Of a DNA stretch of 64,000 nt, positions 1 to 10,107 are shown in pieces. Under the pieces are notes generated by a model. That model saw only the letters and a list, made by a program, of their open reading frames with translations. It made no database searches and had not been told where the DNA came from. The position numbers and the translations under genes are program-made. How positions within the stretch are numbered: the stretch's first letter is position 1; each line of letters starts with the position of its first letter. This DNA comes from Mycobacterium sp. PSTR-4-N (GTDB lineage: Bacteria; Actinomycetota; Actinomycetes; Mycobacteriales; Mycobacteriaceae). The DNA lies in contig NZ_JAKRFN010000003.1 of the NCBI RefSeq assembly GCF_022348085.1, forward strand, positions 124,001 through 188,000, given 5' to 3'.

Positions 1-408
1 TCGACCTTCCTGGGCCTGGTGCCCTCCCCCGCAACCCCCGAACTGCCGTCCGACACCCGCTGGCACCCGGTCGGCGACCTGCCCCCGATGGCCTTCGACC
101 ACGGCCCGATGGTCGACCACGCACGCACCCGACTGGTCGCTAAGCTCTCCTACACGAACATTGGATTCGCGCTTGCACCAGACGAATTCGCGCTCTCGAC
201 GCTGCGTGACATCTACAGCGCCGCCCTCGGGCACCCGGTCGACGCGACCAACCTGCAGCGCGTCCTGGAGCGTCGCCACGTGATCACACGGACCGGCACC
301 ACGGCGCGCTCGGGACGCAGCGGGGGGCGCCCGGCGGCGCTGTACCGGTTCGCCGACGCCCGCTATCGCGTCACCGACGAATTCGCTGCATTGCGACCGC
401 CCGGGTGA
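1..408 (+). CDS. nrtR: NrtR-type Nudix-related transcriptional regulator, C-terminal part (5' truncated by window edge)
   Basis: The frame is open from base 1, so the gene starts outside the window; only the last ~135 residues are present. The C-terminal half has the winged-helix pattern of NrtR regulators (a LRDIYSAALG-type helix, then a recognition helix around NLQRVLERR, then a wing with GRPAALYRF). NrtR proteins fuse a degenerate Nudix domain to a winged helix and repress NAD biosynthesis or salvage. In mycobacteria this gene (Rv1593c type) lies beside nadA-nadB-nadC, which would be just left of the window. That neighbour and the effector (ADP-ribose or similar) are inferred from the family. 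The Nudix domain itself cannot be checked here. Confidence 0.75.
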   Translation, partial: STFLGLVPSPATPELPSDTRWHPVGDLPPMAFDHGPMVDHARTRLVAKLSYTNIGFALAPDEFALSTLRDIYSAALGHPVDATNLQRVLERRHVITRTGTTARSGRSGGRPAALYRFADARYRVTDEFAALRPPG

Positions 409-426
409 GTCGGCTGGCTTCTTAAC

Positions 427-446
427 GCATTCTTAAGTAAGAATGC
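427..446. promoter_or_regulatory. 20-bp interrupted perfect palindrome before the lipase gene
   Basis: Two perfect 9-bp arms (GCATTCTTA and TAAGAATGC) are separated by AG. The site ends four bases before the lipase ATG at 451 and is AT-rich against a GC-rich background. The size and symmetry suit a dimeric repressor operator; as an RNA hairpin its loop would be too short. The binding protein is unknown. Confidence 0.6.
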
Positions 447-450
447 CTGG

Positions 451-1803
451 ATGGACGTGGGCAGCGCGGCGCGGGCGACAGGGGCCGAGTGGATCGGCCA
501 ACCACACCACGAGGCGCTCCGCCCCAGGCAGCGCCCGGTGTTGCCGTCCGAGGACGCCTTCTACGAACCGCCCGAGGGTTACGAGCACGCCCGCCCCGGC
601 ACGGTGCTGCGCTCCCGCGAGGTCGAGCTCGCCTTTCTCGGTCTGGTGCCGCAGAAGTTCAGCGCCATCCAGCTGCTCTACCGCACCACCGACTTCCAGG
701 GCGATCCGCAGGCCGGCGTCACGACGGTGCTGATCCCGACCGAGCGCGATCCTGAGCGGCCGCTTCCGGTGATGTCCTACCAGTGCGCCATCGATGCGGT
801 GTCCAGCCGCTGTTTCCCCTCCTACGCGATGCGCCGCGGCGCCAAGGCCGTCGGCGCCTTCGCCCAGTTCGAGTTCTTGCTGATCGCCGCCGCACTGGCC
901 GAAGGATGGGCGGTGTCGGTACCTGATCACGAGGGCTCGACCGGGATGTGGGGCGCCCCCTACGAGCCCGGCTACCACATCCTCGACGGCATCCGGGCCG
1001 CGCTCAACCACCCGGCGTTCCGGCTGGCCGCCGACTCCCCGGTGGGACTGTGGGGGTACTCCGGCGGCGGGCTCGCCTCGGCCTGGGCCGCGGAGGTGCA
1101 GGCCGCCTACGCGCCGGAACTCAACGTCGTCGGCGCGGTCCTCGGCTCCCCGGTGGGCGATCTCGGGCACACGTTCCGGCGCCTCAACGGCAGCATCTAC
1201 TCGGGCCTGCCCGCCCTGGTGGTCGCCGCGCTGAGCCACATCTACCCGGACCTGGACCGCATCATCTCCGAGCACGCCACCCCCGAGGGCAGGAAACTGC
1301 TCGACCGCATCCAGACGATGACGACCGCGCAGGCGATGGTGACCTGCGCCGGCCGCGACATGGCCGACATGATCGACCGGCCGCTCGAGGAGATCCTGCT
1401 CAGCCCCGAGGTGCAGCACGTGTTCGACAGCATCAAGCTGGGCACCGCGGCGCCGTCGGTCCCGGTGCTGATCGTGCAGGCCGTCCACGACCGCATCATC
1501 TCGGTCGACGACATCGACGAACTGGCCCACACCTATGTGCGCGGCGGCGCCCGCGTCACCTACCACCGCGACCTGTTCAGCGAGCACCTCCTGCTGCACC
1601 CGATGTCCGCGCCGATGACGCTGCGCTGGCTGCGCGACCGGTTCGCGGGACGGCCGCTGCGCGAGAACATCAAGCGCACCAAGTGGCCGACACTGCTGAA
1701 CCCGTCGACCTACCGCGGCATGTTCACGCTGGGCAAGATCACGGTGAAGGTGCTGACGGGGCGACAGGTGGAACGTCAGCCGCTGTCGCGGTTCGATCGG
1801 TAG
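451..1803 (+). CDS. Secretory-lipase-family alpha/beta hydrolase
   Basis: A 450-residue alpha/beta hydrolase of the secretory lipase (LIP) family, the Rv1592c type in M. tuberculosis. The nucleophile elbow reads GYSGGG with Ser204; likely partners are Asp347 (in VHDRIIS) and His379 (in FSEHLLL), which gives the usual Ser-Asp-His order. The family hydrolyses acylglycerols or other carboxylic esters; the substrate here is unknown. No convincing N-terminal signal peptide is visible, so its location is open. ATG 451 directly follows a 20-bp palindrome that may control it. The 3' end overlaps the convergent DUF2567 gene by 65 bp. Confidence 0.85.
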   Translation: MDVGSAARATGAEWIGQPHHEALRPRQRPVLPSEDAFYEPPEGYEHARPGTVLRSREVELAFLGLVPQKFSAIQLLYRTTDFQGDPQAGVTTVLIPTERDPERPLPVMSYQCAIDAVSSRCFPSYAMRRGAKAVGAFAQFEFLLIAAALAEGWAVSVPDHEGSTGMWGAPYEPGYHILDGIRAALNHPAFRLAADSPVGLWGYSGGGLASAWAAEVQAAYAPELNVVGAVLGSPVGDLGHTFRRLNGSIYSGLPALVVAALSHIYPDLDRIISEHATPEGRKLLDRIQTMTTAQAMVTCAGRDMADMIDRPLEEILLSPEVQHVFDSIKLGTAAPSVPVLIVQAVHDRIISVDDIDELAHTYVRGGARVTYHRDLFSEHLLLHPMSAPMTLRWLRDRFAGRPLRENIKRTKWPTLLNPSTYRGMFTLGKITVKVLTGRQVERQPLSRFDR

Positions 1804-2365
1804 CAGGGTCTCTGGGCGGCCAGCCGCCGAGATCGTCACGGGTGGTCGACACCGCGCCCAGCACGTACACCATCGCCGCGACCGCGGCGGGAAACAGCAG
1901 TGTCAGCGCCACCTGCAGCGGCGTGTGGCCGAAGAACACCGATGGCGCCTCGACGACGTAGCTCACCCGGTTCTGCTCGGTGACGTCGACGGCGGCGATG
2001 TCGAGATGGCCGTATCGCAGCCGCGCGAGCCCCGCCCCGGACCCGGCCGCGGCGGCCGACGCCACGATCGAACCCACGCAGAGCGCCGCCATCATCACCG
2101 GTCCGCGCTGCGCGCGCCACTGCCACACCGCCACCGCGGCGATCACGGCGAGGACCGAGAGGAAACCGACCATCAGGAACGCCGCGGTGAAGAAGTGATC
2201 GCCCTCGTTGCCGAGATAGGCCTTGACCCGGTCGTTGCTGCGGGTCAGCGCGACGACGCCGTGGATCGGCGGCGCCAGCCACGCCCACAGCGCTCCACAC
2301 AGTGCGCCGGCGACCGCGAGCCCGACGACGACCCGCAGAACGGCGTTCACCCGCGACCCGGTCAC
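1739..2365 (-). CDS. DUF2567-type four-helix membrane protein (Rv1591 type)
   Basis: About 208 residues. Hydrophobic helices occur near residues 8-30, 55-78, 88-108 and 153-175, and a proline/alanine-rich tail follows. It is recognised as the mycobacterial DUF2567 protein that sits next to bioB; its function is unknown. A GTG start at 2365 is chosen because it forms a GTGA overlap with the stop codon of bsaP, making it the third gene of bioB-bsaP-DUF2567. The upstream in-frame ATG at 2422 would lie inside bsaP and adds no conserved sequence. The C-terminal 22 codons overlap the end of the convergent lipase gene. Confidence 0.75.
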   Translation of the reverse strand: MTGSRVNAVLRVVVGLAVAGALCGALWAWLAPPIHGVVALTRSNDRVKAYLGNEGDHFFTAAFLMVGFLSVLAVIAAVAVWQWRAQRGPVMMAALCVGSIVASAAAAGSGAGLARLRYGHLDIAAVDVTEQNRVSYVVEAPSVFFGHTPLQVALTLLFPAAVAAMVYVLGAVSTTRDDLGGWPPRDPATDRTATAADVPPVAPSAPSP

Positions 2366-2588
2366 CTGTACTGCTCCAGATCCTTCGAATCCACCTGACC
2401 GTGCCGGGAACAGGTGGCCCACCAGCCGTCCGGACGGACCTGCACGACCATCCGCCTGCCGCAGTCGGCGCAGAACCGCGGCGGCTCCAGACCGAGCGCA
2501 GCCGCGGTGGGCACCGTCGACCCCGCGGGTTCGCCGGTGTAGACGTTGTAGATCCCGGCGCCGACCGGCGCGGGCAGCTCGTGCACCA

Positions 2589-2589
<1 letters not shown>
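2362..2589 (-). CDS. bsaP: Biotin synthase auxiliary protein (BsaP, Rv1590 type)
   Basis: A 75-residue protein with Cys40-x-x-Cys43 (FCADCGRR) and a later Cys60 in WWATCSRHG, suggesting a small metal or Fe-S binding fold. By position and sequence type it matches mycobacterial Rv1590, described as an auxiliary protein that BioB needs to turn dethiobiotin into biotin, apparently by supporting its sacrificial Fe-S cluster. The ATG overlaps the bioB stop by one base (TGATG), so the two proteins are made together. It ends in a GTGA overlap with the DUF2567 gene. The gene is easily missed because longer shadow frames cover it. Confidence 0.85.
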
Positions 2590-3647
<1,058 letters not shown>

Positions 3648-3648
3648 T

Positions 3649-3654
3649 TAGGGT
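3649..3654 (+). promoter_or_regulatory. -10 element of bioQ
   Basis: TAGGGT fits the TANNNT consensus and lies six bases before the GTG at 3661. That spacing puts transcription start at the first base of the codon, so a leaderless mRNA is likely. No ribosome-binding site is present. Confidence 0.7.
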
Positions 3655-3660
3655 ACTGGC

Positions 3661-4236
3661 GTGCAGCTCCACAAACGCGACGTGGTCGCCGCGGCGACGT
3701 CGCTGCTCGACGACTACGGCCTGGCCGACCTGTCGATGCGACGGCTCGCTCGGGAGCTCGAGGTGTCACCGGGCGCGCTCTACTGGCACTTCGCGAACAA
3801 GCAGCAACTGCTCGGAGCGGTCGCCGACCACGTTCTGGCGCCGGTGACGGGGCCCGCGGGTGACTGGCACACCCGCGTGGTGACGCTGTGCCGTCAGGTG
3901 CGCGATGCGCTGCTGTCCCACACCGACGGTGCCGAGCTGGTATCGGCGAGCTTCGCCGCCGGGCAGTCCGCGGTCATGACTGACGTGGTGGGCCAATTGA
4001 CCGACGCCGCCGTCCAGGCCGGCGTGCCGGCGGCCAACGCCGAGCTGACCGCCCGCACCCTCGTCTATTACGTCCTGGGTTTCACCGTCGACGAGCAGTC
4101 GCGCCGGCAGTGGGACGCGGCCGGCGCGGACCTGCCCGACGCGTCGTTGCTGGCCGACGATCAGGACACCCGGTTCGACTTCGGGGTGCGACTGCTGATC
4201 GACGGCATCCTGGCACGCCGCGAACAGCCCGTCTAG
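3661..4236 (+). CDS. bioQ: TetR-family biotin repressor BioQ
   Basis: 191 residues. A TetR helix-turn-helix lies at about residues 24-45 (LSMRRLARELEVSPGALYWHF), followed by an all-helical ligand/dimer domain. Mycobacteria and corynebacteria lack a BirA repressor domain and use BioQ to control bio genes. Divergence from bioB and two matching palindromes in the bio locus support this identity. The start is GTG 3661, leaderless. The stop overlaps that of the convergent 2H phosphoesterase gene in a shared CTAG. Confidence 0.9.
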   Translation: MQLHKRDVVAAATSLLDDYGLADLSMRRLARELEVSPGALYWHFANKQQLLGAVADHVLAPVTGPAGDWHTRVVTLCRQVRDALLSHTDGAELVSASFAAGQSAVMTDVVGQLTDAAVQAGVPAANAELTARTLVYYVLGFTVDEQSRRQWDAAGADLPDASLLADDQDTRFDFGVRLLIDGILARREQPV

Positions 4237-4754
4237 ATCCAGTGCTCCTGTTTGGCGTCGCCGTCCCAGTGCCGTAGTGCGGTGATCTCGCCCTCGATGT
4301 CGCGGGCGATGTCGGGTACCGCCAGCGCGAGCGGCAAGAGATCGGGCCGGATCCGGCGACCGAGCGTGACATGCGGCGTCCACCGGCCCGGGTCGGCATG
4401 TGGCAGAGCGCCTTTGGCCGTGTGTGGCCGGCAGGTGGCGTGGACAGCGGTGTGCAGGGCGAGCAGGTCGGCCGACGGCACGACCAGGCGCACCAGCGTG
4501 ACGGTGCGTCCGCCCCCGAAGAGCATGGGCGCCCCGATCACGCAGGGCAGGGGCAACAGCTCGAGCAGTGGTCGCAGCGCCTGGTCGACGGCGTCATACA
4601 TCAGCTCGGCGACCGTGATCGTCAGGTGCGGCCGGTTACTCGGGGCGGTGTGCCCGGCCTGGCTCGGTACGCCGGCGACGGCCAGGCCGTCCCACAGCCC
4701 CCGCACCGACGCCTCGGTGCCCGCATCGAACAGTGCCTCGACCGAGTGCACCAC
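4233..4754 (-). CDS. 2H phosphoesterase / 2'-5' RNA ligase-like protein (Rv1571 type)
   Basis: About 173 residues with the two HxT motifs that define the 2H superfamily: His43-x-Thr45 (PHLTIT) and His128-x-Thr130 (PHVTLG). The family cleaves cyclic phosphates or 2'-5' linkages in RNA or nucleotides; no substrate is indicated here. The GTG at 4754 overlaps the bioD stop by one base (TAGTG); a second GTG follows directly at 4751. It is therefore the last gene of the bioF-bioD unit, an association also present in M. tuberculosis. Why an RNA-type phosphoesterase is translated with biotin genes is unknown. Confidence 0.8.
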   Translation of the reverse strand: MVHSVEALFDAGTEASVRGLWDGLAVAGVPSQAGHTAPSNRPHLTITVAELMYDAVDQALRPLLELLPLPCVIGAPMLFGGGRTVTLVRLVVPSADLLALHTAVHATCRPHTAKGALPHADPGRWTPHVTLGRRIRPDLLPLALAVPDIARDIEGEITALRHWDGDAKQEHWI

Positions 4755-5431
4755 TAGCGCAGCCCGGCGACCCACGCCGGGTCGAACGCCCGGGCACTGA
4801 TCTGCGCGAAGTCGGAGGCACCGAGCGTGCCGAGGCCCGCGGGCAGCGCCGCCCGCACCGGAGCCAACCGCGCCAGCGCGTCCCGGTTGTCGATCTCGGC
4901 GACGCCGGGCTGCGCCGGCCAGGAACCGATGACCAAACCCGCACACGGGATGTTGCGTGCAGCAAGCGCTTCCAGCGTCAGCGCCGTGTGATTGAGGGTC
5001 CCCAGCCCCGCTGCCACCACGATCAGCACCGGCGCAGCGAGCTCGGCGGCCAGATCCCGCAGCGTCACCCCGCCGGCACCCAGCTCCACGAGCAGCCCGC
5101 CGGCACCCTCCACCAGGGTCAGCCGGTCGGGGGCATCCGCGCGCCGCACCAGGTCGACGAGTTCGGCACCCGTGGGCAGCGCGGCACCGGCCCGCTGTGC
5201 CGCAGCCACCGGCGCCAGCGGCTCGGGGTACCGCCACCCTGCGAACAGCTGCGTCACCCCGGCCTGCCTGCCGATCTCGGCCAGATCGTCGTCACCGTCG
5301 TCGGTGCCGGTCTGCACGGGCTTGCACACCGCCACGTCGTGACCGGCGAGCCGGACGTGGCAGGCGAGCGCCGCGGTCGCGATGGTCTTGCCGACCCCGG
5401 TCCCGGTGCCGGTGATGACGAGCACGCTCAT
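4754..5431 (-). CDS. bioD: Dethiobiotin synthetase
   Basis: 225 residues, the usual length. It makes dethiobiotin from 7,8-diaminopelargonic acid, CO2 and ATP. The P-loop GTGTGVGKT covers residues 8-16; the KPVQTG motif and the [10 protein letters not shown] motif that contact substrate and magnesium are intact. The ATG at 5431 overlaps the bioF stop (ATGA), and bioD ends in a one-base overlap with the next gene, so bioF, bioD and the 2H gene form one coupled unit. Confidence 0.96.
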   Translation of the reverse strand: MSVLVITGTGTGVGKTIATAALACHVRLAGHDVAVCKPVQTGTDDGDDDLAEIGRQAGVTQLFAGWRYPEPLAPVAAAQRAGAALPTGAELVDLVRRADAPDRLTLVEGAGGLLVELGAGGVTLRDLAAELAAPVLIVVAAGLGTLNHTALTLEALAARNIPCAGLVIGSWPAQPGVAEIDNRDALARLAPVRAALPAGLGTLGASDFAQISARAFDPAWVAGLR

Positions 5432-6570
5432 CGCGCCGCCAAGACATCGGTCAGCACCCGGCGGGCCAGGGCCATCTCGTGCTCGGACAGCGACGCCCGC
5501 GCGGTCAGCCGCAGCCGCGAGGTACCGGCAGGCACGCTCGGCGGCCGGAAGCAGCCGACCCGCACACCCTGCTCGAGGCACGCCGTGGCCGCCGCCAACG
5601 CCACCTCCGGTTCGCCGAGGATCACCGAGACGACGGCCGAGGTCGGCACCTCGGCCACATCGCAGATCTCGGCCAGCGCCGCGGCGTGGTCGAGCACGCG
5701 GCGAGCCCGCCAGGGCTCGTCGATCAGCACGCCGAGAGCCGCATGCGCCGCGCCGACGGCGGCGGGCGCCAGTCCGGTGTCGAAGATGAACGGTCGCGCG
5801 GCGTCCACCAGATGCTCACGCACCGCGGCCGGGCCGAGGACCGCACCGCCCTGGCTGCCCAGCGCCTTGGACAGCGTCGTCGTCATCACCACATCGGGCG
5901 CTCCGGCCAACCCGACCTCGTGCAGCAGGCCGCGGCCACCTTCCCCGCGCACCCCGAGCCCGTGTGCCTCGTCGACGATCAGCAGCGCGCCGTGGGCGCG
6001 GCACGCGTCGTGCAGCGCGGTCAGCGGGGCCAGCACACCGTCGGCGGAGAACACCGAGTCGGTGATCACGACCGCCCGGGCCTCCGCACGTCCGGCGAGT
6101 GCGGACTCGACGGCGGCGACGTCGCCGTGCGGGGTGACGACCACCCGGGCCCGCGACAGGCGGCAGGCGTCCACCAGTGAGGCGTGGGTCAGCGCATCCG
6201 ACACCAGAAGCGTGCCCGGGCCCGAAAGAGCGACCACCGCACCGAGATTGGCGGTGTAGCCGGACGAGAAGACCAGCGCGGACTCCGCGCCCACGAACGC
6301 GGTGAGATCGCGCTCGAAGGCTTCGTGGAGCTCGGTGTTGCCGGTGACCAGCCGGGACCCCGTGGCGCCCGCACCCCAGGTGCGCAGCGCGGCCACACCG
6401 CCGTCGAGCACCCGGGGGTGCTGGGCGAGGCCGAGGTAATCGTTGGAGGCCAGGTCGAGCTCGGCGCCGACGGGCGGGCGGGCGCGCAGCGTGCGACGCA
6501 GGCCGGCGTCGCGCCGCTGGGTCGCGACATCGTCGAGCCAGGCCAGGGGATCCAGACCCACGCGTGTCAC
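5428..6570 (-). CDS. bioF: 8-amino-7-oxononanoate synthase
   Basis: About 380 residues, a PLP enzyme that condenses pimeloyl-ACP/CoA with alanine. The PLP lysine is Lys235 in [12 protein letters not shown]; the [10 protein letters not shown] motif is present. Two GTG starts are possible: 6576 touches the AGGAGGA ribosome site with no spacing, while 6570 has a normal six-base spacing, so 6570 is preferred. A BioQ operator lies 25 bp upstream at 6595-6607, next to the end of bioA. bioF can therefore be repressed separately from bioA. Confidence 0.95.
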   Translation of the reverse strand: MTRVGLDPLAWLDDVATQRRDAGLRRTLRARPPVGAELDLASNDYLGLAQHPRVLDGGVAALRTWGAGATGSRLVTGNTELHEAFERDLTAFVGAESALVFSSGYTANLGAVVALSGPGTLLVSDALTHASLVDACRLSRARVVVTPHGDVAAVESALAGRAEARAVVITDSVFSADGVLAPLTALHDACRAHGALLIVDEAHGLGVRGEGGRGLLHEVGLAGAPDVVMTTTLSKALGSQGGAVLGPAAVREHLVDAARPFIFDTGLAPAAVGAAHAALGVLIDEPWRARRVLDHAAALAEICDVAEVPTSAVVSVILGEPEVALAAATACLEQGVRVGCFRPPSVPAGTSRLRLTARASLSEHEMALARRVLTDVLAAR

Positions 6571-6594
6571 GGGCACTCCTCCTGACGGGCTACT

Positions 6595-6607
6595 TGAACA
6601 CCGTTCA
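6595..6607. promoter_or_regulatory. BioQ operator overlapping the bioA stop codon
   Basis: TGAACACCGTTCA is the exact reverse complement of the operator at 3633-3645. Its last three bases are the bioA stop codon (TGA on the minus strand), and it sits 25 bp before the bioF start. BioQ bound here would repress an internal bioF-bioD promoter and might also block read-through from bioA. Confidence 0.87.
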
Positions 6608-7906
6608 GGTTAGTGCACGCGCGACCTCGATCATCGCGGTGGTGATCTGGTCGATCTCGCCGGCGGTGCAGATGTAGGGAGGCATCACGTAGACCAGATT
6701 CCGGAACGGCCGCAGCCACACCCCGTGCTCGACGGCCACCGGTGTCGCGACGCGCAGATCGACGTCGCGGTCGAGTTCCAGCACACCGATCGCACCCAGC
6801 ACCCGTACGTCGACCACGTTCGGCAGCTCGGCCGCGGGCGCCAGACCGGATCGCAACCCCGCCTCGATGCCCTGCACCTGGGCCCGCCAGTCGCCGGTGC
6901 CCAGCAACTCCAGGGACGCGACGCTGACGGCGCAGGCCAGCGCGTTGGCCATGAACGTCGGGCCGTGCATCAGCGCCCCGGGCGGACGTTCACTGATCGT
7001 CTCCGCCACCTCGCGGGTGCACAGCGTCGCCGCGAGCGTCAGGTAGCCGCCGGTCAGGGCCTTGCCCACGCACATGATGTCGGGGCTGACCCCGGCGTGG
7101 TCGGCCGCGAACAATGCGCCGGTGCGGCCGAACCCGGTGGCGATCTCGTCGAAGATCAGCAGCACATCGTGCTCGTCGCAGATGCGGCGCAGGTCGGCCA
7201 CGTAGCGCGGGTCGTGGAATCGCATGCCGCCCGCGCCCTGCACGACGGGTTCGACGATCACCGCGGCGAGTTCGTCGGCGTGGCGGGCGAGCTGCTCGGC
7301 AAAGGCCGCGCTGTAGGCGGGGTCGTACTCGCGCGGCACCGCCGGCGCGAAGACCTGGTCGGCGAGCAGGGAGTGCGCCCCGGTCCACAGCGTGTGCATG
7401 CCGCCGTCGGGATCGCAGACGCTCATCGGGGTGAACGTGTCGCCGTGGTAGCCGCCGCGCCAGGTCATCAGCCGGCTCTTGCCGGGGCGATCGCTGCTGC
7501 GCCAGTACTGCAGCGCCATCTTCACGGCGACCTCCACCGACACCGAGCCCGAGTCGCTGTAGAACACGGTCTCCAGCCCTGCCGGACTCATCTCGACGAG
7601 CAGCCGCGCCAGCCGGGCCGCCGGCTCGTGGGTCAGGCCGCCGAACATGACGTGGTTCATCGCTGCGAGTTGACGGGTCAGCGCGGCGTCCAGGGCGGGG
7701 TGGCCGTGGCCGTGCACCGCGGTCCACCACGAGGCCATCGCATCGAGCACCTCGACCGGACGGCCGCCGCGGTCGAGCGTGAGCCAGGCACCCCGCGCCG
7801 CCGTCGCCACCATCGGCGTCATCGCATCGGCGCCGATCGGGCTGTACGGATGCCAGATGTGAGCCGCGTCGACCGCGCTGATCTCGATAGGCGTCATCGC
7901 AGGCAC
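6605..7906 (-). CDS. bioA: Adenosylmethionine-8-amino-7-oxononanoate aminotransferase
   Basis: 433 residues, a class-III PLP aminotransferase that uses S-adenosylmethionine as amino donor to make 7,8-diaminopelargonic acid. Visible motifs: the HIWHPYSP start typical of Bio[13 protein letters not shown], and PLP Lys282 in [10 protein letters not shown]. The GTG at 7906 lies seven bases after a TAATCT -10, so a leaderless start is plausible; ATG 7897 with a GAAGG site is the alternative. No BioQ site is seen ahead of bioA itself; the operator lies at its end. It is divergent from the acyltransferase gene, with only 23 bp between starts. Confidence 0.95.
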   Translation of the reverse strand: MPAMTPIEISAVDAAHIWHPYSPIGADAMTPMVATAARGAWLTLDRGGRPVEVLDAMASWWTAVHGHGHPALDAALTRQLAAMNHVMFGGLTHEPAARLARLLVEMSPAGLETVFYSDSGSVSVEVAVKMALQYWRSSDRPGKSRLMTWRGGYHGDTFTPMSVCDPDGGMHTLWTGAHSLLADQVFAPAVPREYDPAYSAAFAEQLARHADELAAVIVEPVVQGAGGMRFHDPRYVADLRRICDEHDVLLIFDEIATGFGRTGALFAADHAGVSPDIMCVGKALTGGYLTLAATLCTREVAETISERPPGALMHGPTFMANALACAVSVASLELLGTGDWRAQVQGIEAGLRSGLAPAAELPNVVDVRVLGAIGVLELDRDVDLRVATPVAVEHGVWLRPFRNLVYVMPPYICTAGEIDQITTAMIEVARALT

Positions 7907-7912
7907 CTTCGG

Positions 7913-7919
7913 TAGATTA
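7913..7919. promoter_or_regulatory. Overlapping divergent -10 elements (bioA / acyltransferase)
   Basis: Read rightward, 7913-7918 is TAGATT; read leftward, 7919-7914 is TAATCT. Both fit TANNNT and share five base pairs, so the two promoters cannot both hold polymerase at once. The bioA start is seven bases away (leaderless); the acyltransferase ATG is eleven bases away. Confidence 0.6.
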
Positions 7920-7929
7920 GCCGTCGATC

Positions 7930-10107
7930 ATGAAGACCCTCTCCTCCGCCCGGCCCGCTGCGACGGCTCCGGTGACCCAGATGGGGACGCGGAGCTCCGG
8001 GTTCTATCGCCACGACCTCGACGGGCTGCGCGGTGTCGCGATCGCGTTGGTCGCGGTGTTCCACGTGTGGTTCGGGCGGGTGTCCGGCGGCGTCGACGTG
8101 TTCCTGGTGCTGTCCGGATTCTTCTTCGGCGGCCGGCTGCTGCGCGGCGTGCTCAGCCCCGGGCCGATCCCGCGCCCGGTGCCCGAGATCACCCGGCTGA
8201 TCCGGCGGTTGCTGCCCGCACTCGTCGTGGTCCTCGCGGCCTCGGCGGTGCTGACGATCCTGATCCAGCCCGAGACCCGCTGGGAGACCTTCGCCGATCA
8301 GAGCCTGGCGAGCCTGGGCTACTACCAGAACTGGGAGCTGGCGGCGACCGCGTCGAACTACCTGCGCGCAGGCGAGGCGGTCAGCCCGCTACAGCACATC
8401 TGGTCGATGTCGGTGCAGGGCCAGTTCTACATCGCGTTCCTCGCGCTGATCCTCGGCTCGGCCCTGCTGTTCCGGCGCGTGTTCCGACGATCACAGGGCC
8501 GGCACATGCGGGCCGCGTTCGTCGTGCTGCTGAGCGTCTGCGCGATCGCATCGTTCGTCTACGCGATCATCGCGCACGACGCCGACCAGTCCACCGCGTA
8601 CTACAACAGCTTCGCCAGAGCCTGGGAGCTGTTGCTCGGCGCCCTCGTCGGAGCCGTCGTGCCGTCGCTGCGCTGCCCGATGTGGTTGCGCACCCTGGCC
8701 GCAGTGGTGGGGCTCGGCACGATCCTGGCATGCGGGGCGCTGATCGACGGGGTGAAGGAATTCCCCGGCCCGTGGACGCTGGTGCCGGTGGGCGCCGCCC
8801 TACTGTTCATCCTGTCGGCCGCCAACCGCTACGCCGACCCGCACACCGACGGCCGCATCCCCGCGCCGAACCGCCTGCTGGCCAGCGCCCCGTTCGTCGC
8901 GCTCGGCGCCATGGCCTACTCGCTGTACCTGTGGCACTGGCCGCTGCTGATCTTCTACCTCGCCTACACCGGACGCCCGTCGGTGAACGTTGTCGAGGGT
9001 GCCGGCGTGCTGCTGGTGTCGGGTGTGCTGGCCTGGCTGACCACGCGGTATGTGGAGGAGCCACTGCGCAGCGGGCGGAGCCAGCCCGCGCGGCCCAAAG
9101 CGCCGCGGTTGCCGCTGCGCACCCGGTTACGGCGCCCGACGATCGTGCTGGGCTCGACCGTCGCCCTGCTGGGCGTCGCCCTGACCGCGACCTCGTTCAC
9201 CTGGCGCGAGCACGTCACCGTGCTGCGGGCCAACGGTCAGGAGCTCCTGGGGCTGTCCCCGCGCGACTACCCCGGCGCGCGCGCACTGATCAACCACGTC
9301 CGCGTACCCAAGCTGCCGTTCCGCCCCACGGCACTCGAAGCCAAGAACGACGTCCCCGAATCCACCACCGACGGCTGCATCAGCGACTTCGACAACGTCG
9401 ACGTCATCAACTGCACCTACGGCGACAAAGCCGCCACCCGCACCATCGCGCTCGCCGGCGGCTCCCATGCCGAACACTGGATCACCGCCCTCGACCAGCT
9501 CGGCAGGACGCACCACTTCAAGGTCGTCACCTACCTGAAGATGGGTTGCCCGCTGACCACCGAGAAGGTCCCGCTGGTGATGGGCAACAACGACCCCTAC
9601 CCCAAGTGCCACCAGTGGAACCAGCGGGTGATGGCCAAGCTGATCGCCGACAAACCCGACTTCGTGTTCACCACCTCCACGCGGCCGTGGAACATCAAAC
9701 CCGGCGACGTCATGCCGTCCAACTACCTCGGCATCTGGAAAGAATTGTCCGACAACGACATTCCGATTCTCGGCATGCGCGACACACCCTGGATGGTGCG
9801 CGACGGCGAACCGTTCTTCCCGTCGGACTGTCTCGCCGACGGAGGTGATGCCATCTCCTGCGGAATCAAGCGATCCGAAGTACTGTCGGACCATAACCCG
9901 ACGCTGGACTACCTCGCCCGGTTCCCGTTGCTCAAGCCGCTCGACATGAGCGATGCGGTGTGCCGTCCGGATTACTGCCGAGCCGTGGAGGGGAACGTGC
10001 TGATCTACCACGACGCTCATCACATCTCGGCGACCTACATGCGCACCATGACCGGCGAACTGGGCCGGCAGCTGGGCGTCGCGACCGGATGGTGGCCCGT
10101 CGGATGA
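7930..10107 (+). CDS. Membrane acyltransferase (OafA/acyltransferase-3 with C-terminal SGNH-like domain)
   Basis: 725 residues, Rv1565c type. Residues ~25-400 form an acyltransferase-3 domain of about ten helices, beginning with the family signature RHDLDGLRGVAIALVAVFH, whose His is the expected catalytic residue. After a last helix near 405-425 comes an exported domain with SGNH-like blocks, GGSHAEHW and a terminal DAHHISATY. Such two-domain proteins move acyl groups across the membrane onto extracytoplasmic sugars or cell-wall glycans. The stop overlaps the treX start (ATGA), so it is made together with the trehalose operon. A glycan or trehalose-derived acceptor is inference. Confidence 0.9.
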   Translation: MKTLSSARPAATAPVTQMGTRSSGFYRHDLDGLRGVAIALVAVFHVWFGRVSGGVDVFLVLSGFFFGGRLLRGVLSPGPIPRPVPEITRLIRRLLPALVVVLAASAVLTILIQPETRWETFADQSLASLGYYQNWELAATASNYLRAGEAVSPLQHIWSMSVQGQFYIAFLALILGSALLFRRVFRRSQGRHMRAAFVVLLSVCAIASFVYAIIAHDADQSTAYYNSFARAWELLLGALVGAVVPSLRCPMWLRTLAAVVGLGTILACGALIDGVKEFPGPWTLVPVGAALLFILSAANRYADPHTDGRIPAPNRLLASAPFVALGAMAYSLYLWHWPLLIFYLAYTGRPSVNVVEGAGVLLVSGVLAWLTTRYVEEPLRSGRSQPARPKAPRLPLRTRLRRPTIVLGSTVALLGVALTATSFTWREHVTVLRANGQELLGLSPRDYPGARALINHVRVPKLPFRPTALEAKNDVPESTTDGCISDFDNVDVINCTYGDKAATRTIALAGGSHAEHWITALDQLGRTHHFKVVTYLKMGCPLTTEKVPLVMGNNDPYPKCHQWNQRVMAKLIADKPDFVFTTSTRPWNIKPGDVMPSNYLGIWKELSDNDIPILGMRDTPWMVRDGEPFFPSDCLADGGDAISCGIKRSEVLSDHNPTLDYLARFPLLKPLDMSDAVCRPDYCRAVEGNVLIYHDAHHISATYMRTMTGELGRQLGVATGWWPVG

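Noticed and set aside
433..1839. Long minus-strand frame (468 codons) opposite the lipase
   Set aside because: The plus-strand lipase has clear family motifs and catalytic residues; the antisense frame is low-complexity, rich in Arg/His/Gly, and typical of GC-rich shadow frames.
6571..6576. GTG 6576 as the bioF start
   Set aside because: The AGGAGGA site touches this codon with no spacing; GTG 6570 has a normal six-base spacing.
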